DNA of 52,225 nt from assembly GCA_001785115.1 (NCBI GenBank), contig MFSU01000024.1, forward strand, positions 1 to 52,225, in the 5' to 3' direction. Positions 29,024-37,036 of this stretch are shown one piece after another. The stretch's first letter is position 1. The number at the start of each line of letters is the position of its first letter. A program made the translations under genes and the position numbers. This DNA comes from Candidatus Muproteobacteria bacterium RBG_16_65_34. Its GTDB lineage: Bacteria; Pseudomonadota; Gammaproteobacteria; Acidiferrobacterales; Sulfurifustaceae. The notes beneath the pieces were generated by a model. The model worked only from the letters and a program-made list of their open reading frames with translations. It had not been told where the DNA came from and ran no database searches.

Positions 29024-30655
29024 ATGGGCTCGCTGCGCATTGTCCTCGCTCAGCTCAACCTGCTGGTGGGCGACGTCGCCGGCAACGCGCAGAAGATGAT
29101 CGCGGCGGCGCGGCGCGCGCGCGCGGAGCTCGAGGCCGAGCTCGTCGTCTTTCCCGAGCTGGCGCTGACGAGCTATCCCCCGGAGGATCTGCTGCTTCGG
29201 CCCGATCTCACCGAGCGCGTGGAGACGAGCCTCGGGGAGATGATGCAGGCGCTCTCCGACATGGATGTCATCGTGGGTTACCCGAAGCGCCAGTATGGCA
29301 AGCTCTTCAACGCCGCCTCGCTCCTGCGCGGCGGGCGCGTCGCGGCGACGTATTACAAGCGTTGCCTGCCGAACTACAGCGTCTTCGACGAGATGCGCTA
29401 CTTCGCCGAGGGCCGCGAGCCGTGCGTCGTGGACATCAAGGGTGTGCCCGTGGGCCTGACCGTTTGCGAGGATGTGTGGGAGGGCTGGCCCGTGGACGAG
29501 GCGGCAAAGGCCGGAGCCAAGCTCGTCATCAATATCAACGCCTCGCCGTTTCATTTGAATAAAGGAAAGCAGCGCTTCGACGTCGTCGCACGCGCGGCGC
29601 GCGCGAACCGCGTGCCGATCGTCTATCTCAATCTCATCGGCGGGCAGGACGAGCTTGTGTTCGACGGCGACTCCTTCGTGGTGGACGCGCAGGGCGCGGT
29701 GACGCACCGCGCGCGCGCCTTCGAGGAGGAGCTGATCGCGGTGGAGGTCTCGATCCCGGGGGCGGCGCCGGCGCCGGGTGCGATCGCCGCCGAGCTTTCC
29801 GAGGAGAAGAGCGCCTATTCGGCCATTGTGCTCGGCGTGCGCGACTACATCGAGAAGAACCGCTTCCGCGGCGTGGTGCTCGGGCTCTCGGGCGGCATCG
29901 ACTCGGCGCTCACGCTCTGCATCGCGGTGGACGCGATCGGGGCCGAGCGCGTGCACACCGTGATGATGCCCTCGCGCTACACCGCCGCGATGAGCCACGA
30001 GGATGCGCGCGCGCAGGCGCAGGCGCTCGGGGTGCAATACAGCGTGATCCCGATCGAGCCCATGTTCGAGGCGTTCCTCGAAGCGCTCAAGGACGAGTTC
30101 CGGGGTCTCAAGCCGGACACGACTGAGGAGAATCTTCAGGCCCGCATCCGCGGCATGCTGCTCATGGCGATCTCGAACAAGACCGGCAGGATCGTGCTCA
30201 CCACCGGCAACAAGAGCGAGATGGCGGTGGGCTACGCGACGCTCTACGGCGACATGGCCGGCGGCTTCGCCGCGATCAAGGATGTGCCCAAGACGCTGGT
30301 CTACCGCCTGGCGGAGTACCGCAACCGGATCGCGCCGGTCATCCCGCGGCGGGTGCTCGAACGCCCGCCCTCGGCCGAGCTGCGGCCCGACCAGAAGGAT
30401 ACGGATAGTCTGCCGCCTTATCCCGTGCTCGATCCGATTCTCGAGCGCTATGTCGAGGGCGACGAGTCCATCGAGCGCATCGTCGCCGCCGGCTTCGATC
30501 CCGAGACGGTGCGCCGGGTGGTGGCGATGGTGGACCGCAACGAGTACAAGCGCCGCCAGGCCCCGCCCGGCGTGCGCATCACGCCGCGCGCTTTCGGGCG
30601 CGACCGCCGCTACCCCATCACCTCGGGCTATGGCGGCGGGGGTAAAGGCCTATAA
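29024..30655 (+). CDS. nadE: Glutamine-dependent NAD(+) synthetase
   Basis: A 543-residue two-domain enzyme making NAD from deamido-NAD with glutamine as N donor. The N-terminal nitrilase-type amidase has its Glu-Lys-Cys triad in FPELALTSYPPEDL (Glu45), YYKRCLPNYSVFDE (Lys112) and GLTVCEDVWEG (Cys148). The C-terminal synthetase has the PP-loop GLSGGIDSALT near 287-297 and TGNKSEMAVGYATLYGDM. This is the long form, unlike the short ammonia-dependent E. coli NadE. glnB follows, a frequent neighbour. A repeat array abuts each end. Confidence 0.97.
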   Translation: MGSLRIVLAQLNLLVGDVAGNAQKMIAAARRARAELEAELVVFPELALTSYPPEDLLLRPDLTERVETSLGEMMQALSDMDVIVGYPKRQYGKLFNAASLLRGGRVAATYYKRCLPNYSVFDEMRYFAEGREPCVVDIKGVPVGLTVCEDVWEGWPVDEAAKAGAKLVININASPFHLNKGKQRFDVVARAARANRVPIVYLNLIGGQDELVFDGDSFVVDAQGAVTHRARAFEEELIAVEVSIPGAAPAPGAIAAELSEEKSAYSAIVLGVRDYIEKNRFRGVVLGLSGGIDSALTLCIAVDAIGAERVHTVMMPSRYTAAMSHEDARAQAQALGVQYSVIPIEPMFEAFLEALKDEFRGLKPDTTEENLQARIRGMLLMAISNKTGRIVLTTGNKSEMAVGYATLYGDMAGGFAAIKDVPKTLVYRLAEYRNRIAPVIPRRVLERPPSAELRPDQKDTDSLPPYPVLDPILERYVEGDESIERIVAAGFDPETVRRVVAMVDRNEYKRRQAPPGVRITPRAFGRDRRYPITSGYGGGGKGL

Positions 30656-30663
30656 TATTGTTT

Positions 30664-30897
30664 GACGCAAAGACGCGAAGGCGCAAAGAAAAGCCCGGAG
30701 AATTAAGGGAACCTCTAAAAATAACTGGAAAGATCTTTTTCACCGCAGAGAACGCAGAGCACGCAGAGAAAATCCATTTTTGTTTCAGTAGCTTTGTGCC
30801 TCTACGGCGCTGCGGTGGGCCGGTGTACCGTGAATAACGGGAATTTTTAGAGGTTCCCTTAAGTGAATAAATCTTTGCGTCTTTGCGACTTTGCGTC
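30664..30897. repeat. Family D inverted array, split by the 160-bp element
   Basis: Forward arm 30664-30693 (GACGCAAAGACGCG, then GCGCAAAG words) and reverse arm 30871-30897 (CTTTGCGTCTTTGCG). The two arms are complementary to each other but separated by the 160-bp terminal-repeat element, so that element lies inside the family D array. Confidence 0.85.
30703..30862. mobile_element. 160-bp MITE-like element, copy 2 (intact termini)
   Basis: Perfect 20-bp terminal inverted repeats: TTAAGGGAACCTCTAAAAAT at 30703-30722 and its reverse complement at 30843-30862. Inside, CACCGCAG and CTGCGGTG form a second inverted pair enclosing a C-family run of CGCAGAG words. There is no coding capacity. If the outer TTAA is a target-site duplication, the true repeat is 16 bp. 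Compared with copy 1 at 130-273 it has one extra 9-nt CGCAGAG word. Confidence 0.75.
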
Positions 30898-30929
30898 GAA
30901 AATTCATACTCGTTGACTGCTAACAGTGA

Positions 30930-31283
<354 letters not shown>

Positions 31284-31287
31284 CGGC

Positions 31288-31380
31288 AGGGACGAGGTAC
31301 GAGAGGCGAGGGACGAGGGGAAGAAGCGCGGGGTTAAATCACTTTTCTCGTATCTCGGCCCTTGTATCTCGTACCTCATT
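31288..31380. repeat. Family G inverted heptad array overlapping bamD
   Basis: Forward arm 31288-31320 repeats ACGAGGT/GCGAGGG words with period 7. Reverse arm 31345-31380 is built of TATCTCG-type words. It separates convergent glnB and bamD, and the reverse arm is translated as the bamD C-terminus. Confidence 0.8.
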
Positions 31381-32127
31381 CAGATATCGACTGTTCGGGA
31401 AGTTCTGCTTCAGCACCCGCAGCGTGTCCTCCATCAACTCGTTGAGCCCCATCGCCTTGTACGACATCGCCTGTAGCCCGAGCGCATCCTCGGTCGCGGG
31501 CGTGCGGGCGAAGTTCTCCAGCGCGTACTTGCTCCGGTTGACGGCCGCGACATAGGCCCCGCGGTCGAAATAAAAGCGCGCCACGGCGATCTCGTAGCGC
31601 GCCTGGGCGTCGAACAGATAGGCCATGCGCTTGCGCGCATCCTCCACGTAACGGCTCCGGGGGAAGCGATCCACCAGCTCGCGGAAGTCGTTGTACGCAT
31701 CGCGCGTGCCCTTGGGATCGCGGTCGACCAGATCGTCCCCCTGACCGAACAGCGAGGCTGCGAAGCTGCGCTCGCCGCGGAAGTTCGTCAGCCCTTTCAG
31801 GTAATAGGCGTAGTCCACGTTCGGGTGGGTCGGGTGCAGGCGGATGAAGCGGTCGGCGGCGGCGATGGCGGGCGCCGGCTCGTCGGCCTTGTAATAGGCA
31901 TAGGCGATTTCGAGCTGCGCCTGCTCGGCGTAGCGGCCGTAGGGGTAGCGCGCCTGCAGGGCCTCGAAGTGTTTGACGGCGGTGTCGTAGTCGCCGCCCG
32001 CGATCTTTTCCTCACCGGCCTTGTAAAACTGCTCCGGTGTCCAGTCTTTGGTGGGGTCCTCGATTGCGGCGCAGCCGGCGAGCAGCAGCGCGGCCCAGAC
32101 GACGGCGAGTCTTACATGGCGTTGCAT
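31339..32127 (-). CDS. bamD: Outer membrane assembly lipoprotein BamD
   Basis: A 262-residue lipoprotein (lipobox LLLAGC, Cys19) of the BAM complex, which inserts beta-barrel proteins into the outer membrane. Tetratricopeptide-like helices are visible: EQFYKAGEEKIAGGDYDTAV, AEQAQLEIAYAYYKADEP, and the conserved block RDAYNDFRELVDRFPRSRY. It is divergent to rluD as in E. coli. Oddity: the last 13 residues, NEVRDTRAEIREK, and the stop are encoded by a family G repeat arm, so the native C-terminal end of this essential protein has been replaced. Confidence 0.96.
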   Translation of the reverse strand: MQRHVRLAVVWAALLLAGCAAIEDPTKDWTPEQFYKAGEEKIAGGDYDTAVKHFEALQARYPYGRYAEQAQLEIAYAYYKADEPAPAIAAADRFIRLHPTHPNVDYAYYLKGLTNFRGERSFAASLFGQGDDLVDRDPKGTRDAYNDFRELVDRFPRSRYVEDARKRMAYLFDAQARYEIAVARFYFDRGAYVAAVNRSKYALENFARTPATEDALGLQAMSYKAMGLNELMEDTLRVLKQNFPNSRYLNEVRDTRAEIREK

Positions 32128-32208
32128 GATTTTGCTTGAACCTTGAGCGGAATGCGGCAGAATGAGGCCGAAGCTTATCCTGATTTCCCCGCGGCGTGAA
32201 GCCGGCAA

Positions 32209-33174
32209 ATGAGCGACCCCACACCCCCGATCCGCAGCATCCGTATTCCCGAAGACCACGCCGGCCAGCGGCTCGATGTGGCGCTGGCGCGGCTGTTCCC
32301 GGAGGTGACCCGCTCGCAACTTCAGCAGTGGATCGAGGACGGCCGCGTGCGGTTCGACGGGCGCGCGCCGCGTAAGCGCGACAAGGTCGCGGGGGGCGAG
32401 CTGGTGGAGATCCGCATCCCGCCGCCCAAGGAGACGGACTGGCTGCCGCAGCCGATCGCCCTCGACATCGTTTATGAGGACGACGAGCTTCTGGTCGTCA
32501 ACAAACCGCCGGGCCTCGTCGTGCATCCGGGCGCGGGCAATCCCGAGGGCACGCTGCTCAACGCGCTGCTGCATCATGCGCCGCAGCTCGCGCGGCTCCC
32601 GCGCGCCGGCATCGTGCACCGGCTCGACAAGGACACCTCGGGACTGCTCGTCGTCGCCAAGACCGAGCGTGCGCGCCAGAGTTTCACCGCGCAGCTCCAG
32701 GACAAAACCATGGGGCGCGAGTACGTGGCGATCGTCAACGGCGTGCTGGTCGCGGGCGGCACGATCGAAGCGCCGATCGGGCGCCACCAGCGCGACCGCA
32801 CGCGCATGGCGGTCACGACCCGCGGCAAGGAGGCCGTGAGCCATTACCGTGTGCTCAAAAAATACCGCGCGCACACGCTGGTGCAGGTGCGCCTCGAGTC
32901 CGGCCGCACGCACCAGATCCGCGTGCACATGGCGCACCTGCACCATCCGGTGGCAGGCGATCCCACCTACGGCGGGCGGCTGCTCCTGCCCAAGGGCGCC
33001 GGCGGGAAGCTCATCGAGACCCTGCGCGGCTTCAAGCGTCAGGCGCTGCATGCGGTGAAGCTCACGCTGATCCATCCGGCGAGCGGCGAGCAGATGCAAT
33101 GGACCGCCTCCGTGCCGCGGGACATGAGCGAGCTGATGGAGGTGCTGGCCGCGGATGCGAAGGCCGCCGAGTAG
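32209..33174 (+). CDS. rluD: 23S rRNA pseudouridine(1911/1915/1917) synthase RluD
   Basis: A 321-residue enzyme (E. coli 326) modifying helix 69 of 23S rRNA. An S4 RNA-binding domain occupies about 18-75 (AGQRLDVALARLFPEVTRSQ). The catalytic motif HRLDKDTSGLLVV holds Asp140, matching E. coli Asp139. Later blocks include RTHQIRVHMAHLHHPVAGD and KRQALHAVKLTLIHP. The stop codon TAG is part of a repeat arm that starts at 33171. pgeF follows 165 bp later, as in E. coli. Confidence 0.97.
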   Translation: MSDPTPPIRSIRIPEDHAGQRLDVALARLFPEVTRSQLQQWIEDGRVRFDGRAPRKRDKVAGGELVEIRIPPPKETDWLPQPIALDIVYEDDELLVVNKPPGLVVHPGAGNPEGTLLNALLHHAPQLARLPRAGIVHRLDKDTSGLLVVAKTERARQSFTAQLQDKTMGREYVAIVNGVLVAGGTIEAPIGRHQRDRTRMAVTTRGKEAVSHYRVLKKYRAHTLVQVRLESGRTHQIRVHMAHLHHPVAGDPTYGGRLLLPKGAGGKLIETLRGFKRQALHAVKLTLIHPASGEQMQWTASVPRDMSELMEVLAADAKAAE

Positions 33175-33301
33175 CGTGCGCCATGCGCACGAATTGATTA
33201 CCCTCTCCTTCCGGGAGAGGGTAGGGTGAGGGGGATATTCCGGGTTGGGTGGATTCGCAAATGCCGTTTTTTGGTTTAAACGTGCGCGCAGCGCACGCTA
33301 C
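33171..33301. repeat. Family M inverted repeat with an inner CCCTCTCC hairpin
   Basis: GTAGCGTGCGCCATGCGCACG at 33171 onward is nearly complementary to the arm at 33280-33301 (CGTGCGCGCAGCGCACGCTAC-type). Inside, TACCCTCTCC pairs with GGAGAGGGTA (33199-33223). The left arm supplies the TAG stop of rluD. The inner hairpin lacks a T-run, so it is not a clear terminator. Confidence 0.7.
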
Positions 33302-33339
33302 GTCTTTTTTTCGCAGGCGGCTCGGCCGGAGTGAACGAA

Positions 33340-34071
33340 ATGCCCGAATTTATTTACCCCGACTGGTCCGCGCCCAAAAACGTGCGCGCGGTCACGACCG
33401 CGCGCACGGGCGGCGTGAGCCGCGGACCGTACGGATCGCTCAATCTCGGCGACCACGTCGGCGACGACCCGGAAGCGGTGCGGCGTAACCGCGCGCTGCT
33501 GCGCGCGGCGCTGAAGCTCCCGTCCGAACCGTTGTGGCTCAGGCAGGTGCACGGCACGAATGTCGTGGACGGCGCGGCGGCGGAGACGGGCGCGACCGCG
33601 GACGGCGCATGGACCGGCAAGCCCGGCGTGGTGCTCGCGGTGCTTACCGCCGACTGCCTGCCGGTTTTTCTGTGCGACCGGCAAGGCACGAAGGTGGCGC
33701 TGCTGCACGCCGGCTGGCGCGGACTCGCGGCGGGCGTGATCGAGGCCGGAGTTCGGGCGCTGGGGATCCCCGGCGAGAACTTGTCGGCCTGGCTCGGTCC
33801 CGCGATCGGGCCGCAGTCTTATGAAGTGGGCGATGACGTGCGCAACGCTTTCCTCGGCGCAGATCCGGAGGCCGCACAGGCGTTTGCGCCGGGCGCGGCG
33901 GGGCGCTGGCTGGCGGACATGTATGCGCTTGCCCGCCAGCGGTTGGGCGCGTTGGGCGTGCGGGAGGTTTACGGCGGCGGGCACTGCACGTTGCGCGAGG
34001 CGGGCAGATTCTTCTCGCACCGGCGCGACGGCACCTGCGGGCGCATGGCGTCGTTGATCTGGCTGGAATGA
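33340..34071 (+). CDS. pgeF: PgeF/YfiH-family peptidoglycan editing factor (laccase-like)
   Basis: A 243-residue protein of the YfiH/DUF152 family. E. coli PgeF (YfiH) guards peptidoglycan composition, and relatives act on purine nucleosides. The metal ligands are visible: LRQVHGTNVVD (His), TADCLPVFLCD (Cys) and HAGWRGLAAGVI (His). The ATG at 33340 is preferred to the GTG at 33331 because GGAG lies 8 nt before it. It follows rluD in the usual order; in E. coli clpB comes next, but here clpB is 12 kb away. Confidence 0.93.
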   Translation: MPEFIYPDWSAPKNVRAVTTARTGGVSRGPYGSLNLGDHVGDDPEAVRRNRALLRAALKLPSEPLWLRQVHGTNVVDGAAAETGATADGAWTGKPGVVLAVLTADCLPVFLCDRQGTKVALLHAGWRGLAAGVIEAGVRALGIPGENLSAWLGPAIGPQSYEVGDDVRNAFLGADPEAAQAFAPGAAGRWLADMYALARQRLGALGVREVYGGGHCTLREAGRFFSHRRDGTCGRMASLIWLE

Positions 34072-34142
34072 GCCGGCACTTCAGTACCTGCCGGTGGCGG
34101 GCTGGGGTATGATGCGCGCTTTCCGAAAGACGCAACCTGTCC

Positions 34143-35084
34143 GTGGATTCGCTTATCGTCTGGATCGTGGCCTTCACCGCCCTTGGCGGCGTGCTGAGCG
34201 TGCTGGCGGCGGCCGGTTTTCTGCTCGTGCCGGAGGCGCGGCGCACGCAGTTGCTCGGCCCGCTCGTGAGCTTCGCCATCGGCGCGCTGCTCGGCGCGTC
34301 TTTCCTGGGGCTGCTGCCGCGTGCGCTCGAGGGCGTCGGCCCGCGGGAGACGTATGGAATTACGGCCGCGGTCCTGCTCGGGCTGCTCGGCTTTTTCCTG
34401 CTCGAAAAGATGGTGCTCTGGCGCCATTGCCACGTGCAGGACTGTGATGTACACGGAGGTACAAATGTCGGTCGCTCTCAGCATCCTGCTTCTCGCGACA
34501 CTCGTACATCCCTGTACAGCGCGGGGACGGCAGGGACGTCGGGAGCGACCGAGGTGCACGGAGAGGCCGACGCCGCGACGGGCGCGGGATCGGAACGGGC
34601 GATCGTCCATGCGCCGAACATCGAACAGGCGCGCAAGGCCGCGGCCGGCAATCTCATTCTGATCGGCGACGGCATCCACAACTTTGTCGACGGCGTGCTG
34701 ATCGCCGCGGCGTTTCTGACCGACATCAAGCTCGGCGTCGTGACGAGCCTCGCCGTGATCGCGCACGAGATCCCGCAGGAGCTGGGCGATTTCGCCATCC
34801 TCCTGCACAGTGGATTCAGCCGCGCGAGGGCGCTGTTTTACAACGTGCTCTCGAGCCTCACCACGGTCGTCGGCGGTATCGCGGCGTATTTTTCGCTCGC
34901 GCTGGCGCTCTCCGTCGTGCCGTATGTGCTCGCCATCGCCGCCTCGAGCTTCATTTACATCGCGGTCGCGGATCTGATCCCGGGGCTGCACAAGCGGCCC
35001 GAGTTCAGCGCCACCGTGCAGCAGATCGGGCTCATCGGGCTCGGCGTGGCGGTGATTGTCGTCGCGGATGTTCTGCTGCATTAA
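34143..35084 (+). CDS. ZIP-family divalent metal transporter with repeat-derived loop
   Basis: A 313-residue ZIP transporter. N-terminal helices 1-3 (LIVWIVAFTALGGVLSVLAAA, LLGPLVSFAIGALLGASFLG, ITAAVLLGLLGFFLLEKMVL, in parts) are followed by a cytoplasmic loop and helices 4-8. Metal residues are in GDGIHNFVDGVLIAAAF (His, Asn, Asp) and IAHEIPQELGDFAILL (His, Glu). Most bacterial ZIPs are about 250-270 residues. The extra length is a loop of about 60 residues between helices 3 and 4, much of it translated from a dispersed repeat (34440-34556). The start is GTG at 34143. Confidence 0.9.
   Translation: MDSLIVWIVAFTALGGVLSVLAAAGFLLVPEARRTQLLGPLVSFAIGALLGASFLGLLPRALEGVGPRETYGITAAVLLGLLGFFLLEKMVLWRHCHVQDCDVHGGTNVGRSQHPASRDTRTSLYSAGTAGTSGATEVHGEADAATGAGSERAIVHAPNIEQARKAAAGNLILIGDGIHNFVDGVLIAAAFLTDIKLGVVTSLAVIAHEIPQELGDFAILLHSGFSRARALFYNVLSSLTTVVGGIAAYFSLALALSVVPYVLAIAASSFIYIAVADLIPGLHKRPEFSATVQQIGLIGLGVAVIVVADVLLH
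34440..34556. repeat. In-frame dispersed repeat inside the ZIP gene
   Basis: A run of small inverted words interrupts the loop-coding region: GTACATCCCTGTAC (34504-34517), CGGTCGCTC at 34469-34477 facing GAGCGACCG at 34543-34551, and GTACACGGAGGTAC (34449-34462). The length keeps the frame open. The encoded peptide (about VHGGTNVGRSQHPASRDTR, then SLYSAGTAGTSG) is hydrophilic and low in complexity. Confidence 0.6.
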
Positions 35085-35101
35085 TCAACCTAGAAAAAGC
35101 A

Positions 35102-35240
35102 GTTAACCGCAGATGAACGCAGATAAACGCGGATATTCAATGCGCTCTGCCTGTATCCGTCAGCCCACTAAAAGGGTGAATGCCTTCGGTGCATCAACGG
35201 CACGATTCATTTGCGTTAATCTGCGTTAATCTGCGGTTAA
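35102..35240. repeat. Family B inverted array with long loop
   Basis: Forward arm 35102-35134 (three GCAGAT/GCGGAT words) and reverse arm 35208-35240 (TTAATCTGCG words) with about 73 nt between. It stands between the ZIP gene and the ACT-domain gene, 33 nt before the latter's ATG. Confidence 0.85.
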
Positions 35241-35272
35241 ACGCCGTTTTTAGGATCAACGGAGCGCGGATC

Positions 35273-35794
35273 ATGAAACGCTGGTATATGGTGACCGTGG
35301 TGGGGAAGGACCGGCCGGGTATCGTCGCCGGGCTGACCGAGGCGCTTTATCGCGGCGGCGCGAACCTCGGCGAGGCCTCCATGGCGCGCCTCGGTGGCAA
35401 CTTCACCATCATGCTGATGGTGCAGATCGACGCCGAGGCGAATGAGCTCGAGCGCCTGATGGCGCCGCTCGCGCGCGAGCTCGCGCTGCGCGTGCACGTG
35501 GACGCGATCGAGGGGCGCCTGCACGAGCACCTGGAACCGAACGTGCGCATCGCGGTGTACGGCGCCGACCGGCCGGGCATCGTGGCGCAGGTGACCGAGG
35601 CCCTGGCCGGCGCCGGGCTCAACATCCTGGATCTCGAATCGGATGTCGCCGGCACCGAGGCCGAGCCGATCTACATCATGACCATCGACGGCTACGCGCG
35701 TGACGGTGTCGGAGTGCTGGAAGCGGCGCTTGCGCCGATACGCGCCGGCGGCATCGAAGTGAGGCTCACGCCGATCGACACCCTGGTGGGATAG
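35273..35794 (+). CDS. Tandem ACT-domain protein (GcvR-like)
   Basis: A 173-residue protein with two ACT domains. Domain 1 is at about 1-75 (MKRWYMVTVVGKDRPGIVAG ... GNFTIMLMVQID), domain 2 at about 90-170 (IAVYGADRPGIVAQVTEALA ... IYIMTIDGYA). Both carry the DRPGIVA turn that binds an amino acid. Size and layout match E. coli GcvR, which with GcvA represses glycine cleavage genes, but no gcv gene is near, so the role is inferred. ATG at 35273 has GGAG upstream. Peptide deformylase follows after 5 bp in the same operon. Confidence 0.85.
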   Translation: MKRWYMVTVVGKDRPGIVAGLTEALYRGGANLGEASMARLGGNFTIMLMVQIDAEANELERLMAPLARELALRVHVDAIEGRLHEHLEPNVRIAVYGADRPGIVAQVTEALAGAGLNILDLESDVAGTEAEPIYIMTIDGYARDGVGVLEAALAPIRAGGIEVRLTPIDTLVG

Positions 35795-35799
35795 GGTGC

Positions 35800-36297
35800 A
35801 TGGCGGTTCTCGAAGTCCTGCATTACCCCGACGCGCGCCTCAAGCAGGTTTCCGCTCCGGTGACGGAATTCGCCGCGGACCTGCGGCGCCTCCTCGCCGA
35901 CCTCGAGGCGACGATGCGCGCGTACCCCGGCTGCGTGGGGCTGGCCGCGCCGCAGGTCGGCCGGTTTCAACGCATCGCGATCGTGGACGTGTCCTCGAGG
36001 CCGGGCGTCCGTCACAACGGCCGGCTCGTGCTGGTCAACCCGCAGGTCCTCGAGCGCGGCGGCGAGGTCGTCGGGCGCGAGGGTTGCCTCTCGGTGCCGG
36101 ACTACACCGGCAACGTCGCGCGCGCCGGGCACATCCGCCTGCGGGCGCAGGATGCCACGGGCGGGTACCGCGAATACGGCTGCGTCGACTACGAGGCGCG
36201 TGCCGTGCAACACGAGCTCGACCATCTGGACGGGCTGCTGTTCCTCGACCGCCTGGTCAGCCGGCGCGATCTTTTCCGACGTAAGGTCTATAAATAG
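35800..36297 (+). CDS. def: Peptide deformylase
   Basis: A 165-residue metalloenzyme removing formyl groups from new proteins. All three motifs are present: GCVGLAAPQVG (motif 1), EGCLSVP (motif 2, Cys metal ligand) and QHELDHLDG (motif 3, two His ligands and catalytic Glu). It is shorter at the C-terminus than some type 1 enzymes but complete. It is cotranscribed with the ACT protein. It is not in the usual def-fmt pair, so a second def elsewhere in the genome is possible. Confidence 0.96.
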   Translation: MAVLEVLHYPDARLKQVSAPVTEFAADLRRLLADLEATMRAYPGCVGLAAPQVGRFQRIAIVDVSSRPGVRHNGRLVLVNPQVLERGGEVVGREGCLSVPDYTGNVARAGHIRLRAQDATGGYREYGCVDYEARAVQHELDHLDGLLFLDRLVSRRDLFRRKVYK

Positions 36298-36458
36298 CGA
36301 CGGCCGTTACGGGCGCCGGTTTTTCGCGTACGGTAAGGGCTTGTCATACGGTCCACGGCCCGAGGCCGATCGCTTGACACCCCCGGAGGCGGGCGCCTAT
36401 AAGAAGTAGGGTTGGACGTGATTTCTGCTCCCTCAATCGATGAATCAGGAGGATTTAC

Positions 36459-36953
36459 ATGAATAAGAAGCTCGTACTTGCCGCGGTCATCATCCTGGCT
36501 CCCGCAGCCGCCATGGCCGCCGGAGAGAACAACACCGGAAGTTGTGGATGGGGTGCCAAGCTGTTCGACGGTCAGAATGGCGTTGCGCCGCAGGTGCTGG
36601 CGGCGACCACGAACGGGACCTCCGGCAACCAGACCTTTGGCATCACCTCCGGTACCTCGGGCTGCACCCAGGACGGCGTGGTGAAGTCCAACTGGAAGAC
36701 CGCGATGTTCATCGACGGCAACAAAGAGAAGCTCGCCCGCGATATGTCCGTCGGCCACGGCGAGACCCTGGATTCGCTGGCGTCGCTCATCGGCGTGCGC
36801 GACGAGCACAAGCCGGCGTTCTTCCACGCCACGAAAGAGAACTTCGCCCGCATCTTCGCCTCCGAGAACGTGAAGACGGACGATTTGCTCGCCTCCCTGA
36901 AACAGGTGCTGGCGGCGGACGGTGCGCTCGCGCAATATTCCGCTCAGATCTAA
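36459..36953 (+). CDS. DUF3015 exported protein
   Basis: A 164-residue protein with a 20-residue signal peptide (KKLVLAAVIILAPAAAMA). Visible family features: an early Cys-Gly motif (GSCGWGAKLFDGQNG), the block APQVLAATTNGTSGNQTFGI, then TSGTSGC, with a helical C-terminal half. These fit DUF3015. Two conserved Cys could form a disulfide in the periplasm. AGGAGG lies 7 nt before the ATG. It ends with its own strong terminator directly before the DUF4105 gene, a frequent companion. Function unknown. Confidence 0.88.
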   Translation: MNKKLVLAAVIILAPAAAMAAGENNTGSCGWGAKLFDGQNGVAPQVLAATTNGTSGNQTFGITSGTSGCTQDGVVKSNWKTAMFIDGNKEKLARDMSVGHGETLDSLASLIGVRDEHKPAFFHATKENFARIFASENVKTDDLLASLKQVLAADGALAQYSAQI

Positions 36954-36977
36954 CGTAGACAGCTGCATGTCCTGACG

Positions 36978-37012
36978 GCACCCGGTGGCTCGCCACTGGG
37001 TGCTGTTTTTTT
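36978..37012 (+). terminator. Rho-independent terminator after the DUF3015 gene
   Basis: GCACCCGGTGGC pairs with GCCACTGGGTGC around TC and is followed by TGTTTTTTT. The T-run ends at 37012, only 24 nt before the chosen start of the next gene, so read-through is probably needed to express that gene unless it has a promoter inside this stretch. Confidence 0.88.
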
Positions 37013-37036
37013 ATGCCTGCGAAACGAACGTGCGCC

